Shown here: piece by piece, positions 24,406-36,746 of the stretch
Numbering within the stretch: the first letter of the stretch is position 1
How the letters are laid out: the number at the start of each line of letters is the position of its first letter
Origin: Helochares maculicollis
Lineage: Eukaryota > Arthropoda > Insecta > Coleoptera > Hydrophilidae
Assembly (NCBI GenBank): GCA_033557835.1
Contig: JAWQRO010000385.1
Span: forward strand, 1 to 40,511
Length of the DNA stretch: 40,511 nt
Direction of reading: 5' to 3'
The notes under the pieces: generated by a model
The model's input: the letters and a program-made list of their open reading frames with translations, nothing else
Databases searched by the model: none
What the model was told of the DNA's origin: nothing
Made by a program: the position numbers and the translations under genes

Positions 24406-25429
24406 TGTAAAACAAAATAACAGCTAAAGGAACAGTCATAAAGCTACTGCGCGATTACAAATTATGCACGTCTTAATTTACACAAGGACTATTAAGTAGC
24501 ACTAAGAATTTCTAAGTAACGTCGCAATTTTAATATACCTACTTGAAAATGCAGCTACATAAGTAATTAAAATGTAATCAATTACTCTTGCTTCTGACGT
24601 TTCAAATTAGTAAATCGCAGTTGTATTTAGGGTTGCAATTGACGTTCAAAGACTTTCTAGAAACTTCTTCAACTCTGCTCCTTTAACGGCGGTAGCTTTA
24701 AAGTTTTTAAAACTGCAATCGCTTGACCTTTACTATCTCACTCGACTGTACAGCATTCACGCAGAATTCAAAGAGAGAAGCACTCATTGTTTGAGAAATT
24801 TCGCTCAAGTTACCAAATCAAATAATGGCAAGTGAGCTTCTTGAATTACGGTTCATGGAGTTCCGTCCGCTTTCTGCCCTTCTTTCTGCGATACGTGTTC
24901 AATAACGCTCGCTTATATTGGAAAATAAGCAAAAATTTTATTTTACAAGGCGAGTGAAATAAGTTAGTAGGACATTAAAACGACAAATTGAATGGTAGCA
25001 AAAATGTTGACTTATTGGAGTGATGACAGTAATTACACTTTTTGATTCCTTATGGTAACTTGCAGTTGACGAGACAACATAAAAATTTTAAAAGGCTCTA
25101 ATTCAGTCTGTAAATTTGCATACTTTTAAGTGTTTCTGGCTGCAGCAACTGTTTTAATTAGCTCTGAGAAAACGAGACATAAAATAGAGAGTACTTTAGT
25201 AAAAACTCCTCTGCTCTGAACAAAGTTTATGACAATCTCTATTAGAGATAATAAACTTGTCGACCCTTTGACTTTCTGTGGTGCTACAAATTGTGACATA
25301 TTGGCAGAGTTATTTTTATTTATTTTTCTATTAAAATATTGTGTGTTTCTAAATTTTTCTCGTGAGAAAGCTACTGCTTGATAAATATTCTTCTTGATAT
25401 TTTGCAGAGTCTATTTAATTTTCAAAGTC
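24406..25429. other. AT-rich intron
   Basis: No recognised feature; the 3' tail of the + strand LINE may extend a little into this stretch. Confidence 0.45.
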
Positions 25430-25900
25430 GTTATTACGTTTTTTCCGTTTCGGTACAAAAGGGAAATTATCCGAAAAATCAGAGCTTTTAAAAAGTTTTA
25501 CCACACCAAACCAAAAGATTAGGTCGGAAAAACGTTCTCGTTTCTTGAAGGAAAACAAGAAAAGTGGCGCGGCTGACTAAAAGCACAACACCCATCAATT
25601 TCAGTCGGAAGAATAAGGCATAAGGGAAGCGATGTGCAATTAACGGGAGTTGGCAGCGTTGCCGGAAGTGACGCAAATAAATAATGGAGGTGGCACTCCG
25701 TGAACTCATGTAATTTAGTGACCGGCCGCCTTGATGTTGTTTACCTGACTTACACAACAATCCAGATTAGCCCTGAACACAAACAGAGATACATTAACCA
25801 ATCCAATCACCATTCCTAATTTGCTAATTTCGTTACGTACTCCTGTTTACATTATTTCCGGTCTTTTTTCGAAGGCGGCATTTTCCTGATTACGTAATTT
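25430..25900. other. Slightly CpG-richer intronic patch
   Basis: Contains an open - strand frame (25488-25760) with no recognisable domain. CpG is denser than in the flanks (for example GTGGCGCGGCTGAC and GACCGGCCGCCTTG). Confidence 0.35.
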
Positions 25901-28555
25901 TGGTTTCTAATATCTCTTGGGAAATAATTGGATCTACATTGTCTACTTAAAGCTTCCGTCTTGTATAATTATTCGGCACGGAATCCCTCTCTTGTTGCTC
26001 GTTGACAACTTCCTGTTATAAAGTTTCGAATTCATCGAGCACATAAATGGATTATTGGCCGCCAGAAAGACACCACAATCGGATAATGGCTTCACTTTTA
26101 TCAAAGAGCATCTACCTACTAAATCCACAATGGCATGCCATTATAATTTGTAAGTAATTTAACTAGAATGCAAGGATTGAACTGATATGTCATCATTACT
26201 CTGCAATCGTTAATTGGATTTTACTTTTTCTGTAGATTTCAAAAGAGAAAATTCAACAAATCCAGTTCAGTATTCAACTTTTCGACTTCAAAATTATAGA
26301 GTTAATGTACTGAAAGTGGGTTCAATTTAGTATTGCAGTGTTGATAAGCTTATAAGTTAATATTTGTACATTCTTACAAGTGTTACTGTTGCGCTCATTT
26401 CTGCGCTCTCTTATGAAAATCTCTGGTTTTAAAAGCACTAACTGAAAGCTACGCTTTTACACAGAATTAAAAAATATAAAACCCTCTTTCAATTAAGTTT
26501 TGAAGAAAAATCTCTCTGATGCATTTTGAATTTACTGCTCTTTATATGTTGAAGTTACAAAAGTTGAAGCCGTAAGAGTTAATTGAATGAGCTGAGTTTC
26601 GTTATATTACACGCGGCCGTGGCTATCCATTGCACCCTTCTTACCAGAGTCATCTTTGTGCTTATTCGATTATTTGCCATTGCACTTCCATTTTCAATAG
26701 GAAGTAATAATTCTCGATCGCATTGAAGCTGAAGTAGTAGTATCTATAATAAGGTGGAAACCATTGTGGTCGTTAACAGAACTGGATAGTGGTGCTATTG
26801 GCTGCGGATTTTGATTATTACCACTGCAGGCAACTACTCGGAGATATACTCCCACGTTCGACGCCGCAACATCGCATCGCAATGATCTCGTTGAACGTAA
26901 TAATGTATATAATACTAAATCTACTGAGATACAATTGAATTGTTGCTGTATTAGCATTCAAAAGAAATAAAAATATCAGCGTTACCTAGTCTTCTTTAAA
27001 ATTTGATGTTCTGCATTATTATTAGGGCAGAAATAATAATAACATTTAGAAATATTCCATGTTGATTATTTATTTATGTATAGAAAAATGTTTAATATTA
27101 ATTATAATAATTTCTGGCGGCTCTAGTTAACTGATTTTTAGAATTTTCGAGCTATTATTAGCGAATATACGTTCATACAAAAACACTTTTGTTTAGATTC
27201 CTTTAAGATTTTTCGCGTAATATTATTTGGTCCAAAGCCCTATTACTACTAAAACTGAAAAATAATTTATTCATTTATACAATTTAAATTATTAGTAGTT
27301 TTCTATAGAATACTTAGATGAACTTAGTCTTAAGTATTCAACAATGACTTTTTGGGAGATCTATGCGAAGACGTTGTAAGGCCGCTGATATGCTCACTAT
27401 TATATTTGCTTGCTTAATAAATTTGAGACCTAAAAATGTTTCTTCCGACATTAGAATAAACGTAGCTATCTCAACGTATTTCTACCAACATCATATTAAA
27501 ATAAACATATTACATATGTATGGTATCATTAAGCCTTGACCAATAAACTTGTTAATAGACGTGGGAAAGGAAGTTTATATATTTTAAATTCCAATATATT
27601 TTAAAATTATGTATGTTATTTGTAAGCGGAAATTTCTGACTAGAGAAAAATCATAATATTTCGTTCATAGTGAACTTATTGTAACAATAAACTATAGATA
27701 CAATTATGAGATAAAATGTTGAATGAACCTACAAACTTAATATTAAAAGTAAAACAAGATTATCTATTGATAAAAAGTGCAAATATTTAGTTCAAAACCT
27801 TTCGCAATAAAGCTGTAGTAGCAAATTTATTTAGCGGTTAAATAATATTTAATAAGTCAATAAGAATATTACTCTAATTAAACTGAAATTTGCAAATAAT
27901 TTTCATCGCTCATATTTCCAGAAGTATAAAACTTTCATTCTCAATATTTGTGAAATTTATATTCTCATAAATAATCTTATGATTAAGGCTTTTCTCTTGT
28001 TAAAAGGTTTATTTAATTTTGTATCTTTTGCATTATAGATATTTAGCAAATAAACTATATGATAAAAATCAAGCTAGCCTATTTAAAATAACAATTCTTC
28101 CGGCATTTTTAGTTCAACTGAAAATAACATAAACTTCCGCACTTTTTCTCAAAATATATTTCACATTTTATAGTATCATCTACCCGGCTTCAAGCCTTTA
28201 AAAGTGCACACAACATATAACTGGTGCGTATCATACTTGAGTGAGCTATTGTAAATTGTGACGGTAACGCTGCGCATTTCTTTGGGGTTTTCTGCTGAAT
28301 TTAATGCAACGTTTTGCCAGCATGTGTCGATATTGGAATCCATTGTATAACTCTGTCGTTTAGATTTCAGCTTCAGGGGCTCCGATCGTATTACAATATA
28401 TTAAAGAACGAATTTCGTTTCCTGAAAAAAGTATGTATACAAATAATTTCCTGGAAAATTAATCCTATAATGTCCTCCTTGCGTATTCTTTTCTAAACTC
28501 CTGTATTAGTATACGGAGTATAGCAAAGACAAGGTATCACAGCTTGATATTTGAA
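25901..28555. other. AT-rich intron
   Basis: The open frame at 26694-26957 (-) is unrecognised. Very AT-rich from about 26980 to 28150. No feature supported. Confidence 0.5.
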
Positions 28556-29200
28556 ATGATTTATTCTGTAGTCTTTGATCCCGCAGTTTTGAATCGTAAT
28601 AACAATTCATAAGTTGAATTTTGTACGCTTAATTTTTATCCTGTTTTAATATCCAATTTTGTAAGTAAGATCTTAATCTTAATAGCAAAGTAATTTTAAT
28701 ACAAGTAGCTGATTTTGAATTCTACATTCTCGTGTTTCTTCTAAAACTACAGTTTGGATCCAGTACTGCTGCATTATGTACCCTGGAGATTATAATCTAT
28801 AAATTTACTAAAAGTTCTTATTTATGATTATGCGTTCTAAAATTGTTAATTTTATATTCTCGAATATTTTAGCCGAGTATTTTTAAATATTATATTTCTT
28901 CTCAATAATAAGATTTTTATAGTCTGTAGTTTTATTCTGTACATTGATCGTATTAAAAAGAAACTTTTATCGGCTATATTTTTGACATTCACTTTTGATA
29001 CAAAAATGTATGACTTGTGGGACGTTTTCTGAGCTTCAAATCTTTCTTATGTCCTTTTAGTTTTGTACCAATAACTGTAATACTTACTATGCTCTAACCG
29101 TATGGTTTCGGAATCTACATTTTTGATTTTGTTATCCTGAAACAGTTAAGTGCTGGTACTCCGTCCATTTTAATCCAATTTCTTGATTTCAATGTCACAT
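28556..29200. repeat. Possible decayed tandem-repeat tract (T-rich)
   Basis: T-rich sequence with recurring loose words of the type TTTTGAAT / TTTTGTA / GTAGTTTTATTCTGTA / TTTTGATTTTGTTATCCTGAAA. Its texture looks like the reverse complement of the tract at 15730-16440. The unit is not clearly definable by eye, so this is tentative. Confidence 0.22.
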
Positions 29201-32175
29201 TCATGAATCCCCAATCATGATAATTTAGATTCATCGTTGGAATACAAAATATAAAGAAGCATATAAAAATGATTTAAAAAATGTATTAAGCTATTGTATG
29301 AAATTGCATTTTTACCTCAGTTTAAATCCTTTTAATAAGAATACCTATCTTTTTTACAAATGACTATATTAAGCCGTTACAAAAACTGTAAGACGACATC
29401 TTTAAACTATAGTGCGGAATTTTTGTGCTTCTTAGGAATTCACCCAACATTTTGGTTTGTAAACTTTTTGCAGTAGTGACCATGAAACGAAAAGTCAAGA
29501 AACCCGTATATTGGTAGACAGATGTATTAGATGAATTTAAAATTCTAAAACTAGAAGTGCTTCTCATGATTTTTCTAGTGATAGAATGTATTAATTGACA
29601 GGACTACAGTAAATCAGACTAATTAACAAATAAACATTTTAAGAACTAAGAATGCCGACCTTGCAGCTAGCGCGCACAAGCCACTTAAACTTAAATTTTA
29701 AATAGTCTAAATCTTCCTAAAGTCTTATTCTTGAATTAATTTTCTCTTTGCCTTGATGTTTTAAATATTTCATTTTGCAATCTTTACTTATATATTTCCT
29801 TGGGCAATATAATGTATGCGCAATATATGCTCTAATTATATGTTTCCCGGAATGCTAAGTAGATACACCCAAGATTATAATCTTATGCTCTCATTTCCTC
29901 TTATTTAGTATATGTATTTTGTTCCGTATCTTGCAATTTTTTAAAAGTTATTTAAAATAATCCGGTCTACTCTGCGCTTAGCAAATAAATTTCGAATTTT
30001 AAATTATACAAGCAAGCTGTAAAATGTTATTTAAGCAGATTTAACTGTTTTTACTTTGATGTGTGTGGTGAATTGCATACGGAATTGATATAATTGTGGC
30101 ACGGTCTGTTAAACAAAAGCCCATACCTATAATTTAAAAAGGAAATAAAGGATGCTATCACGTACTGTTAAAAATTGTGGCTCCCTAGTGACGTTTATTT
30201 GTACAAATGTACGTGAATTCGCTCCAGGAAAAAAGATGCAAATGAAGCGATTATTTTTAACACCGCAAACATCGGTTCACCTATTTTACTTTATTGACTA
30301 AAACAGCAATAATTAAAGCCCCATGTGGATTTAGTACCGAATTGCTTGCTCTGTAAACTTGATAAAATTACCGTTCGAAACAGGAACTTCGAATCAATTA
30401 TGTTTTGAGTTTAGCAATATGATGAGGTTGTCTATAAATAATTCATTTACTGGGCTTCTCGACGACTGGCAGTTTAGCGCTCTATTCGTTGCATACACGT
30501 TAAAGGACACTTAAATGGATTTTTGTTACACTTTGCAACTCTTATAAGCTTTTAATAGCGTTCAAAGGCTCCAGCCGACAAAGCATGACTGTCGCCGGCT
30601 TGTGTTTAACGGCATCGATGCAATTTCACTTCTTGAAAGTTTCACGAGAAGTTGATAGAAAATACATTGCCTGGTAGTTGAGTTTTTTCAGAAAAACAGT
30701 CTATTTACTGGGAAGCAAGGAAACTATCGTTGCTAACTTCCATTTTTGTTTTATCCCTTTCGTCTTCAGCGTACTGTAAGAAGATATATGTTTCAATCCA
30801 ATTGATCTCCGCCTTCCGTAATATGAGAGCCATTGTGCCGTTCGTGATAAGTTTATTTTCATGGCTCTTGACAAAGTCTCCTCTGCTGTGCACTCTTGTT
30901 ACATTAATAAATTTTCCAGAAGCACGCCGATAATATCGCCGCTGGTCGGTCGATCCCTAAATTATTTTGCTATGTAACAATGCACCAGCGTCTCATCATG
31001 TCTATACTTCAATCTCTTATACGCTTGCTTGCTTATATCATATTCTATGTCATAGCAAGCATCTATAATTAAAACCTTATTGTCAAAAAATAGGTAAAGT
31101 CATCTCAGTTTTCAATGAGATCCGTTTATATAAAAGTCTATGTCAATTCTGCATTCTTTAATGCCATTTAATTTAATACGACATTGACATGTAACTATAA
31201 TTTTAATTAAAATAGAAACGCCAGACCAAACAAATAAATCATTCAAAATGAATATTTGAATTGACATGTCATCCGCTTATTTGTATATTTTTATTGCAAA
31301 AAGCAGGATAATTAGTTTGCATAGTTTATAATGTAAATTGCGCAGCCGGAAGCGAAGTAAAATCAGTAACATTTTTAGTACATACGAACCACTAGTTGTC
31401 ACGAAATTGAAATATATTATTCGCTGCGGAATTGTGGAATAAGATAAACGCAATATATTAAATTATAGAGAAATTAAGCAAAACCGTATAAAATTTCGAA
31501 ATTATAAATCTTCATTACGGCGTGGCGTGCTGGATTCCAGCCAAACAGCCAGGAAACGCAAATACATTTGCTTTGCAATTATTTTTCACTGGCATTTTGT
31601 GCAAATGATTGCTTATGTAATATTAATGGAAGGGAAAGAAAACTCAATTATGCTCCACCTTATTCCCATAAATTAAGCTGACAGAGCAGAATTGGATTTG
31701 CTCTTAAATCATCGTGTAGCTAGCCAGAAGAATTTCTGTAATTTTATCTTGATCGCTTTCTTAATTGCAACTTTTATAATTTAGTCCACCTTTCCTAAGT
31801 GCAAAACTCAGATAGAAACATCGCTTTCGCAGATTATTTCCGCGTCTTTTCTAGCTACTGCAATTTCTTCAGAGTGCCGGAAACTGATTATCGTGGTTGA
31901 AATTGTCTAGGTGTTACTTTAATTTCATTTCATTATTACTAATAATACGCTTGCAAGTATGATTTCACTACAGAAATAAGAAGGGGCTACGCTGCACAAA
32001 TCAAAAGTATTAAATTTTTTATTGTCTGCTACCAGTAAACACAAACAATTATGATTCCATAACATTACAAAAAACAAACTATTTCTCGAGCTTACAAAAA
32101 CACTATGTTTTTTATAATAATCCATTATTGAAAAACTAAATACTTCATAGAGAAGCTATTTTTTATAAATAATGC
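29201..32175. other. AT-rich intron with a CpG-richer part near 30400-30960
   Basis: Open frames at 29364-29567 (-), 30705-30893 (-) and 30730-30933 (+) overlap or lack any signature. No gene supported. Nothing else recognised. Confidence 0.45.
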
Positions 32176-32350
32176 AATGTTTTATGTTCCAATAATAAAG
32201 TAGTATAAAATAGTTTTAACGATTTTAATTTATTGTACTGCAAAATGCTGTATTTTACAAAAGCGATAGGACACGTTTTAAATAAACTAAAAAATAACGC
32301 AGTTTGACGAATATCACACAAAAATTGTTCATTGCAAAGTAGTGTTTTCG
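32176..32350. repeat. Diverged dispersed repeat, copy A
   Basis: This aligns by eye with 34852-35024 in the same orientation. Shared words include TTTTATGTTC, TTTATTGTAC, TATTTTAC / CATTTTAC, GAYACG-type GACACG, and TTGACGAAT. Similarity may continue weakly to about 32480. On the - strand both copies are open across the core. I do not recognise the family. Confidence 0.65.
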
Positions 32351-34851
32351 CATATACTATAATTGAAAATTTTAGATTTGTCACAACGTATTTAATTTAA
32401 CCAAAATGTTTTCAGACTTATCAATAAATGATTTAAAACAACTTTGTAAATATTTTGTCATAATGGTTTCACGTTACTAACCTCTAAAGTAAATATTACT
32501 ATATATTAATTAAGGTGACATATAGTTGCTTCCTCTACATGTTACGTACGTAATTTTCCCCTAATTATACAATAGGCCCACTTCGAGGCGACTCCATTGT
32601 AATTAATCATAAACAAACAATAAACAAATCATCAGTGGCGCCATTTATTGAAGGAAATGAACAATAAATCAAACTAACCCAGATGCAAATTGCAGCCGTC
32701 AAACTAACAAACACAGTTAATATCACGACTGACTGACGACTAGACGCATATTGTAGGACATTTAGTTTCATCCTGCCATAATTTCAAATAAACAATATTT
32801 TTCTTCTATATATTGCTTAAAACTTATACATCTTTCACAATATATAAAAGTGGAAATAATAAAATACTTATATTATAGTAAATGTGATTTAATGTCATAT
32901 ATTCTTGTAGGAGACAAATGTATGCCATAAATATTAATATAAAGCAAAAAACACCACCAAAAATGTATACATCAAGAAAAATCAATTTCTTCTCTAGTGT
33001 AACAATTCAAAACAATCTAAAAAAACAGGCGTTCTTTTTTTGTAAATTATAGATAGATTAACTTAGTAAGCATAAAAATAGGTCAGTATAAAGGGTAGCC
33101 GAGGGCGCCAATTCAAACTCAGAAAAAAGTATTAAGACTACTTTTACTACAGGATTAAGAACTTAATACGACTTGCACTTCCCACAACAATGTTAATGTC
33201 ACAAGACCAGAGCTGAAATGTATTATTAAATTAATATAAATATGGCCTTCGATTTCAGGGTGGTTGAATAGTTTTTTGTAAAGAGAGTTTTCTGTATTCT
33301 ACAGCCCAAATGTCACACCTTCCTCGCAAAATAATAAGCGATACTCTAAACTAACAATTTGCTTTGTAATCAAAGAATTCCCATCTTTCGATCATATTAT
33401 TAAGTTAATTTAATTATATAATGTATTTTGCAAATTCATTTACTTGATTGTAATAAAATTAGATTCTTTGTGCTATAGCTTTTTACTTCATGGATGATTG
33501 ATTCTATTAACTAATTTGTTGATTCTTTATAAGCTTGACTCTTTAGTCTATAATTGCATTACATTATTTTCATCTTTTAGACGCACTTAGTAGTTAACAG
33601 GAATATTTTTCAGGTAATTTCAGAAATGGTGCAACGTGTCACCTTAATAAATCTGCAGAATACCTACATAAAATTGTTATTTTCTGAATTTTAATGGTAT
33701 CTGCTATATCATTTAGAGACTGTTTTCGCAAAACTTACCTTCATATTTCACATTCTCAAGAGCTAAGCAATCTAAATTTAGTATTCAATTCAAACGTGGC
33801 CATATTTGATTTATAAACCATTTGGACTACTTTATAAAGAGTTGCTAATCAATATTAGTCAAATAATAGATTTTAGATTAAAAATTAATTAATAAAAGCT
33901 CTTAAATTTCTTCTATAATGCTGTGACATAAGAACCCTTCCAAATTTTTATATATTGTCCTTGATGTAGCACAAAGAATTGAAAAATGATTTTACTTATT
34001 TACTTTAAATAAAATTTATCTCAGATTTGTGGCATTTGTAGCTTTTGCAAATCAGATATTTTTTTTTACTTAGATAAGTGTTTGTAAGACAAGTGTTTGG
34101 AAATGTCTTGTAAGTTACTGTTTCAAAACTCCGCTGCTATCAGAGTGTGACACCAAGTCTTTGCACATGGAATTTAGTAAATATTACACGCTAACTTTAA
34201 TTGCAGACTTTTATACTAAATGCTTCAATAAATTATGACATACCTACATATTTCATTATGAATTGCAAAAACTCTAAAAAGAAAGCTATCATTGGCTTAA
34301 ATATTGAATTAATTTTATAACTTTGCACAACTAAACTATTGTCGGTTATTTTTGTTTCATAATATTTTAATTATAGACAAGATGATATCACGACATATTA
34401 TATCTTCCAGATTTCTTTCCTTTATCTATCGACATAGTTACAATAATCCAAGACTTCTTGTACTTTATTTTTCACTTGCGAGTGCATTACTTATGTATAA
34501 AGCTTCCATTCTTATAGCCCTACAGCCTTCTGAAACTGCCATGTAACATTCAATCAATCGTTTTATTTTCAGTTAGGAGTATCAAAAACGAAGTAAGAAC
34601 TGGAAGATTTTATTTATTTAATAACAAAGCAATAATCGGCCTAAGGAATTTTTGAGTTACTTCTGGCGATGGAAAACTAGTACAAAAAACTCCCTAATGA
34701 TTCGCTTCCAAAATGCCTTTTTAGGACCTAAAAAATGTTCTTCAACAAATGAAAGTTAATGGGTAAAATTAGAAGTTTTTATTGTTCTTTTATAATGTCC
34801 TTTAATATAAATATGTAAAATAGTACAAAACAGAGCAGCTTTATATTTACA
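32351..34851. other. AT-rich intron between the two repeat copies
   Basis: Around 32600-32640 there is a cluster of TAATTA and TAAACAAA/ATAAACAAAT words that could bind homeodomain or forkhead proteins, but such words are common in AT-rich DNA. The open frame at 34352-34546 (+) is unrecognised. Confidence 0.45.
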
Positions 34852-35024
34852 TTTGTTTTATGTTCACAACATAAATAACCTGAAATAATTTTATCGAGTT
34901 TATTTTATTGTACGCCAAAATATTGCATTTTACGATGGCAATATGACACGATTTATTCAAACTTAGCAAATGTAATGCAGATTGACGAATTTTGCACCAA
35001 ATTATTCGTTTGAAATGGCGTATT
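34852..35024. repeat. Diverged dispersed repeat, copy B
   Basis: Partner of 32176-32350, direct orientation, about 2.68 kb apart. Includes TTTTATGTTCACAAC, TTTTATTGTACGCC, TGCATTTTACGATGGC, ATGACACG and GATTGACGAATTTTG. On the - strand it reads as CKIRQSAL...KSCHIAIVKCNILAYNK, which parallels CDIRQTAL...KTCPIAFVKYSILQYNK in copy A. Confidence 0.65.
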
Positions 35025-36620
35025 TTTAAAGCACAATTTGTGAAGCTGAAAATAACATAGATTTTATCATACCAACGCTGGTTTTGACTAGATAAAAATT
35101 CCTGTATAATCCATATTTTAATGTGATTATTTTGAAAACGTTATGTAAGAATTGAAGGATCAGTAACTACTATTTTTTCACGTTTCTACTATGATTTTTT
35201 AACCGTATATATTCAAAACTTATTTATTGCATAATGCATGTACACCCCACGAGGGAGCGGTGCTTATGTGATTCTTGATGTATTTTGATTGTTTCATTAC
35301 CCGAATATTTTAAAATTAGTACAATTTCAGCTACTTGGGCCCAACTTTTCATTTCACTACTCAGCTGTGACTATCTTACTTAAACTTAGGATCTCTTAAA
35401 TCTTGCAAACCCAACAAAACCCGTCCAAGTTTTTCATAACGTTAAGATCCATTTGCATCTTTTGTACAGAAATGTAAAAATTAAACCGAGCACAATAGCT
35501 TACACCTAATAAAAAGGCAGTCAATCGCATCGGCTGAAAACATATAATAACATTAATGAATTAACATAACAATCAGGCAAATTTTAAAATAAAACGGATT
35601 ACATTATAAAACTTTGCATAAAAATAGCTTAGGTCGAAATACGTTAAGATATTCGAAAACTTAATTGATTAAATTAAATTGCGATTGTTAAAGTCAATAG
35701 TTAATTAATTTTGTTTTACTAAACGTTTTATGTATCTGTCATCAATTAAAAACTAAAGCAGAAAACTTAACCAAGGCAGATAAAACTGATCAGTCTGAGA
35801 TGAAAAGATTTTGAGAAAATACAGAAGAAACCAGTCGCTGAGATATTGAACAACCTTACTTATAGCAATTTAAAATATTCAGTCGGAGCAGTAGTCTCAA
35901 GAATCCGGGAAGCCTCGGAGCGAAACTTCGTATCGTTGAGTCGAGGGTCTCAAGAAAACGGGCTTGCAATTATCAATTTATTTCAATCCCGTGGCCCCGC
36001 AGAGATTTCGCCCGATTGAATTATAGAAGAAAAACTGTGTGCGGCCCTATGCTATACACATCCGAATGCTTCACGTAACAATCTGTATTCTGCGTTCCGA
36101 TATTCAATAATTCAGATTGCAAATACTTCGTAAATTGTAATTTTCGAAATTGGATCTTGAGTTAGGGCGGATGTGAGTGACACTAACTCGAGCTGTAATG
36201 GGCTTGCCTAAGATCAGAACTCTAGAGCTATTAGATTTTACGTATGTAGAAGGATTTATTTAGGCTATATGAGCAGAGCTCCTTCCGGCCTCGTTTCGTC
36301 CTCTGCATCACAGCGGAAGATTTAATTAAATGTATTAAAGAATAATAATCGTAAATACGCCGGAAGGAACGTACAGGAAATATGATAAGTTTCCTGTGAA
36401 ATATTCCTGTCCTAGCCAAGAGAAAAGATAAGAGATTCCGTATTTTCTTAAGCGCAAAAGTAAATTTCCTTGAGAAATTGCCCCACTCTAAAAGCCGGTA
36501 GTTTTATATATACATAAGAAAAATCGAACATTGTACATACATAACATCGATGGCTATGCGATGGCGGGAGGAAACATCTTTCAAATGCAAATGCCTGCCG
36601 CAGAGGTCCCCACAAAAGCG
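35025..36620. other. Intron; AT-rich then CpG-richer from about 35880
   Basis: From 35880 the sequence becomes GC-richer (for example GGAAGCCTCGGAGCGAAAC, CCCGTGGCCCCGC). A 9-bp inverted pair CCTTCCGGC (36281-36289) / GCCGGAAGG (36359-36367) is present. The open frame at 36231-36419 (-) has no signature. Confidence 0.45.
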
Positions 36621-36746
36621 CAGGTAATTTCCAGATAAAACACATCGCATAGCGTCGTCCCGGTTTTTGAGAAAACAATTTCCCATTCTAATGGAATTAA
36701 GGTTAAGTGTTATTCTTTTTTTGCTGGTAATCGCCGTGTAGAGGCT
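36621..36746 (+). pseudogene. Damaged duplicate of the neuroligin splice acceptor/exon start
   Basis: Same orientation as the real exon, 36 kb downstream. CAGGTAATTTCCAGATAAAACACATC aligns with 376-401, and CAATTTCCCATTCTAATGGAATTAAG... (from 36676) aligns with 423 onward, including a 28-nt identical core. At the splice site, TTGCAG|GTAATCG of the real exon is matched by TTGCTG|GTAATCG, so the AG at 478-479 is TG at 36725-36726. The reading NR-x-[IV]-EA of the exon start is still visible (NRRVEA), then similarity is lost within a few codons and no HGESFEW or GNPYDGS wording follows. It cannot work as a splice acceptor at that position. It is either a partial duplication that broke off inside the exon or a decayed duplicate exon. 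Confidence 0.8.

Noticed and set aside
36281..36367. 9-bp inverted pair CCTTCCGGC / GCCGGAAGG
   Set aside because: Short arms separated by about 70 nt; weak evidence for any structure.
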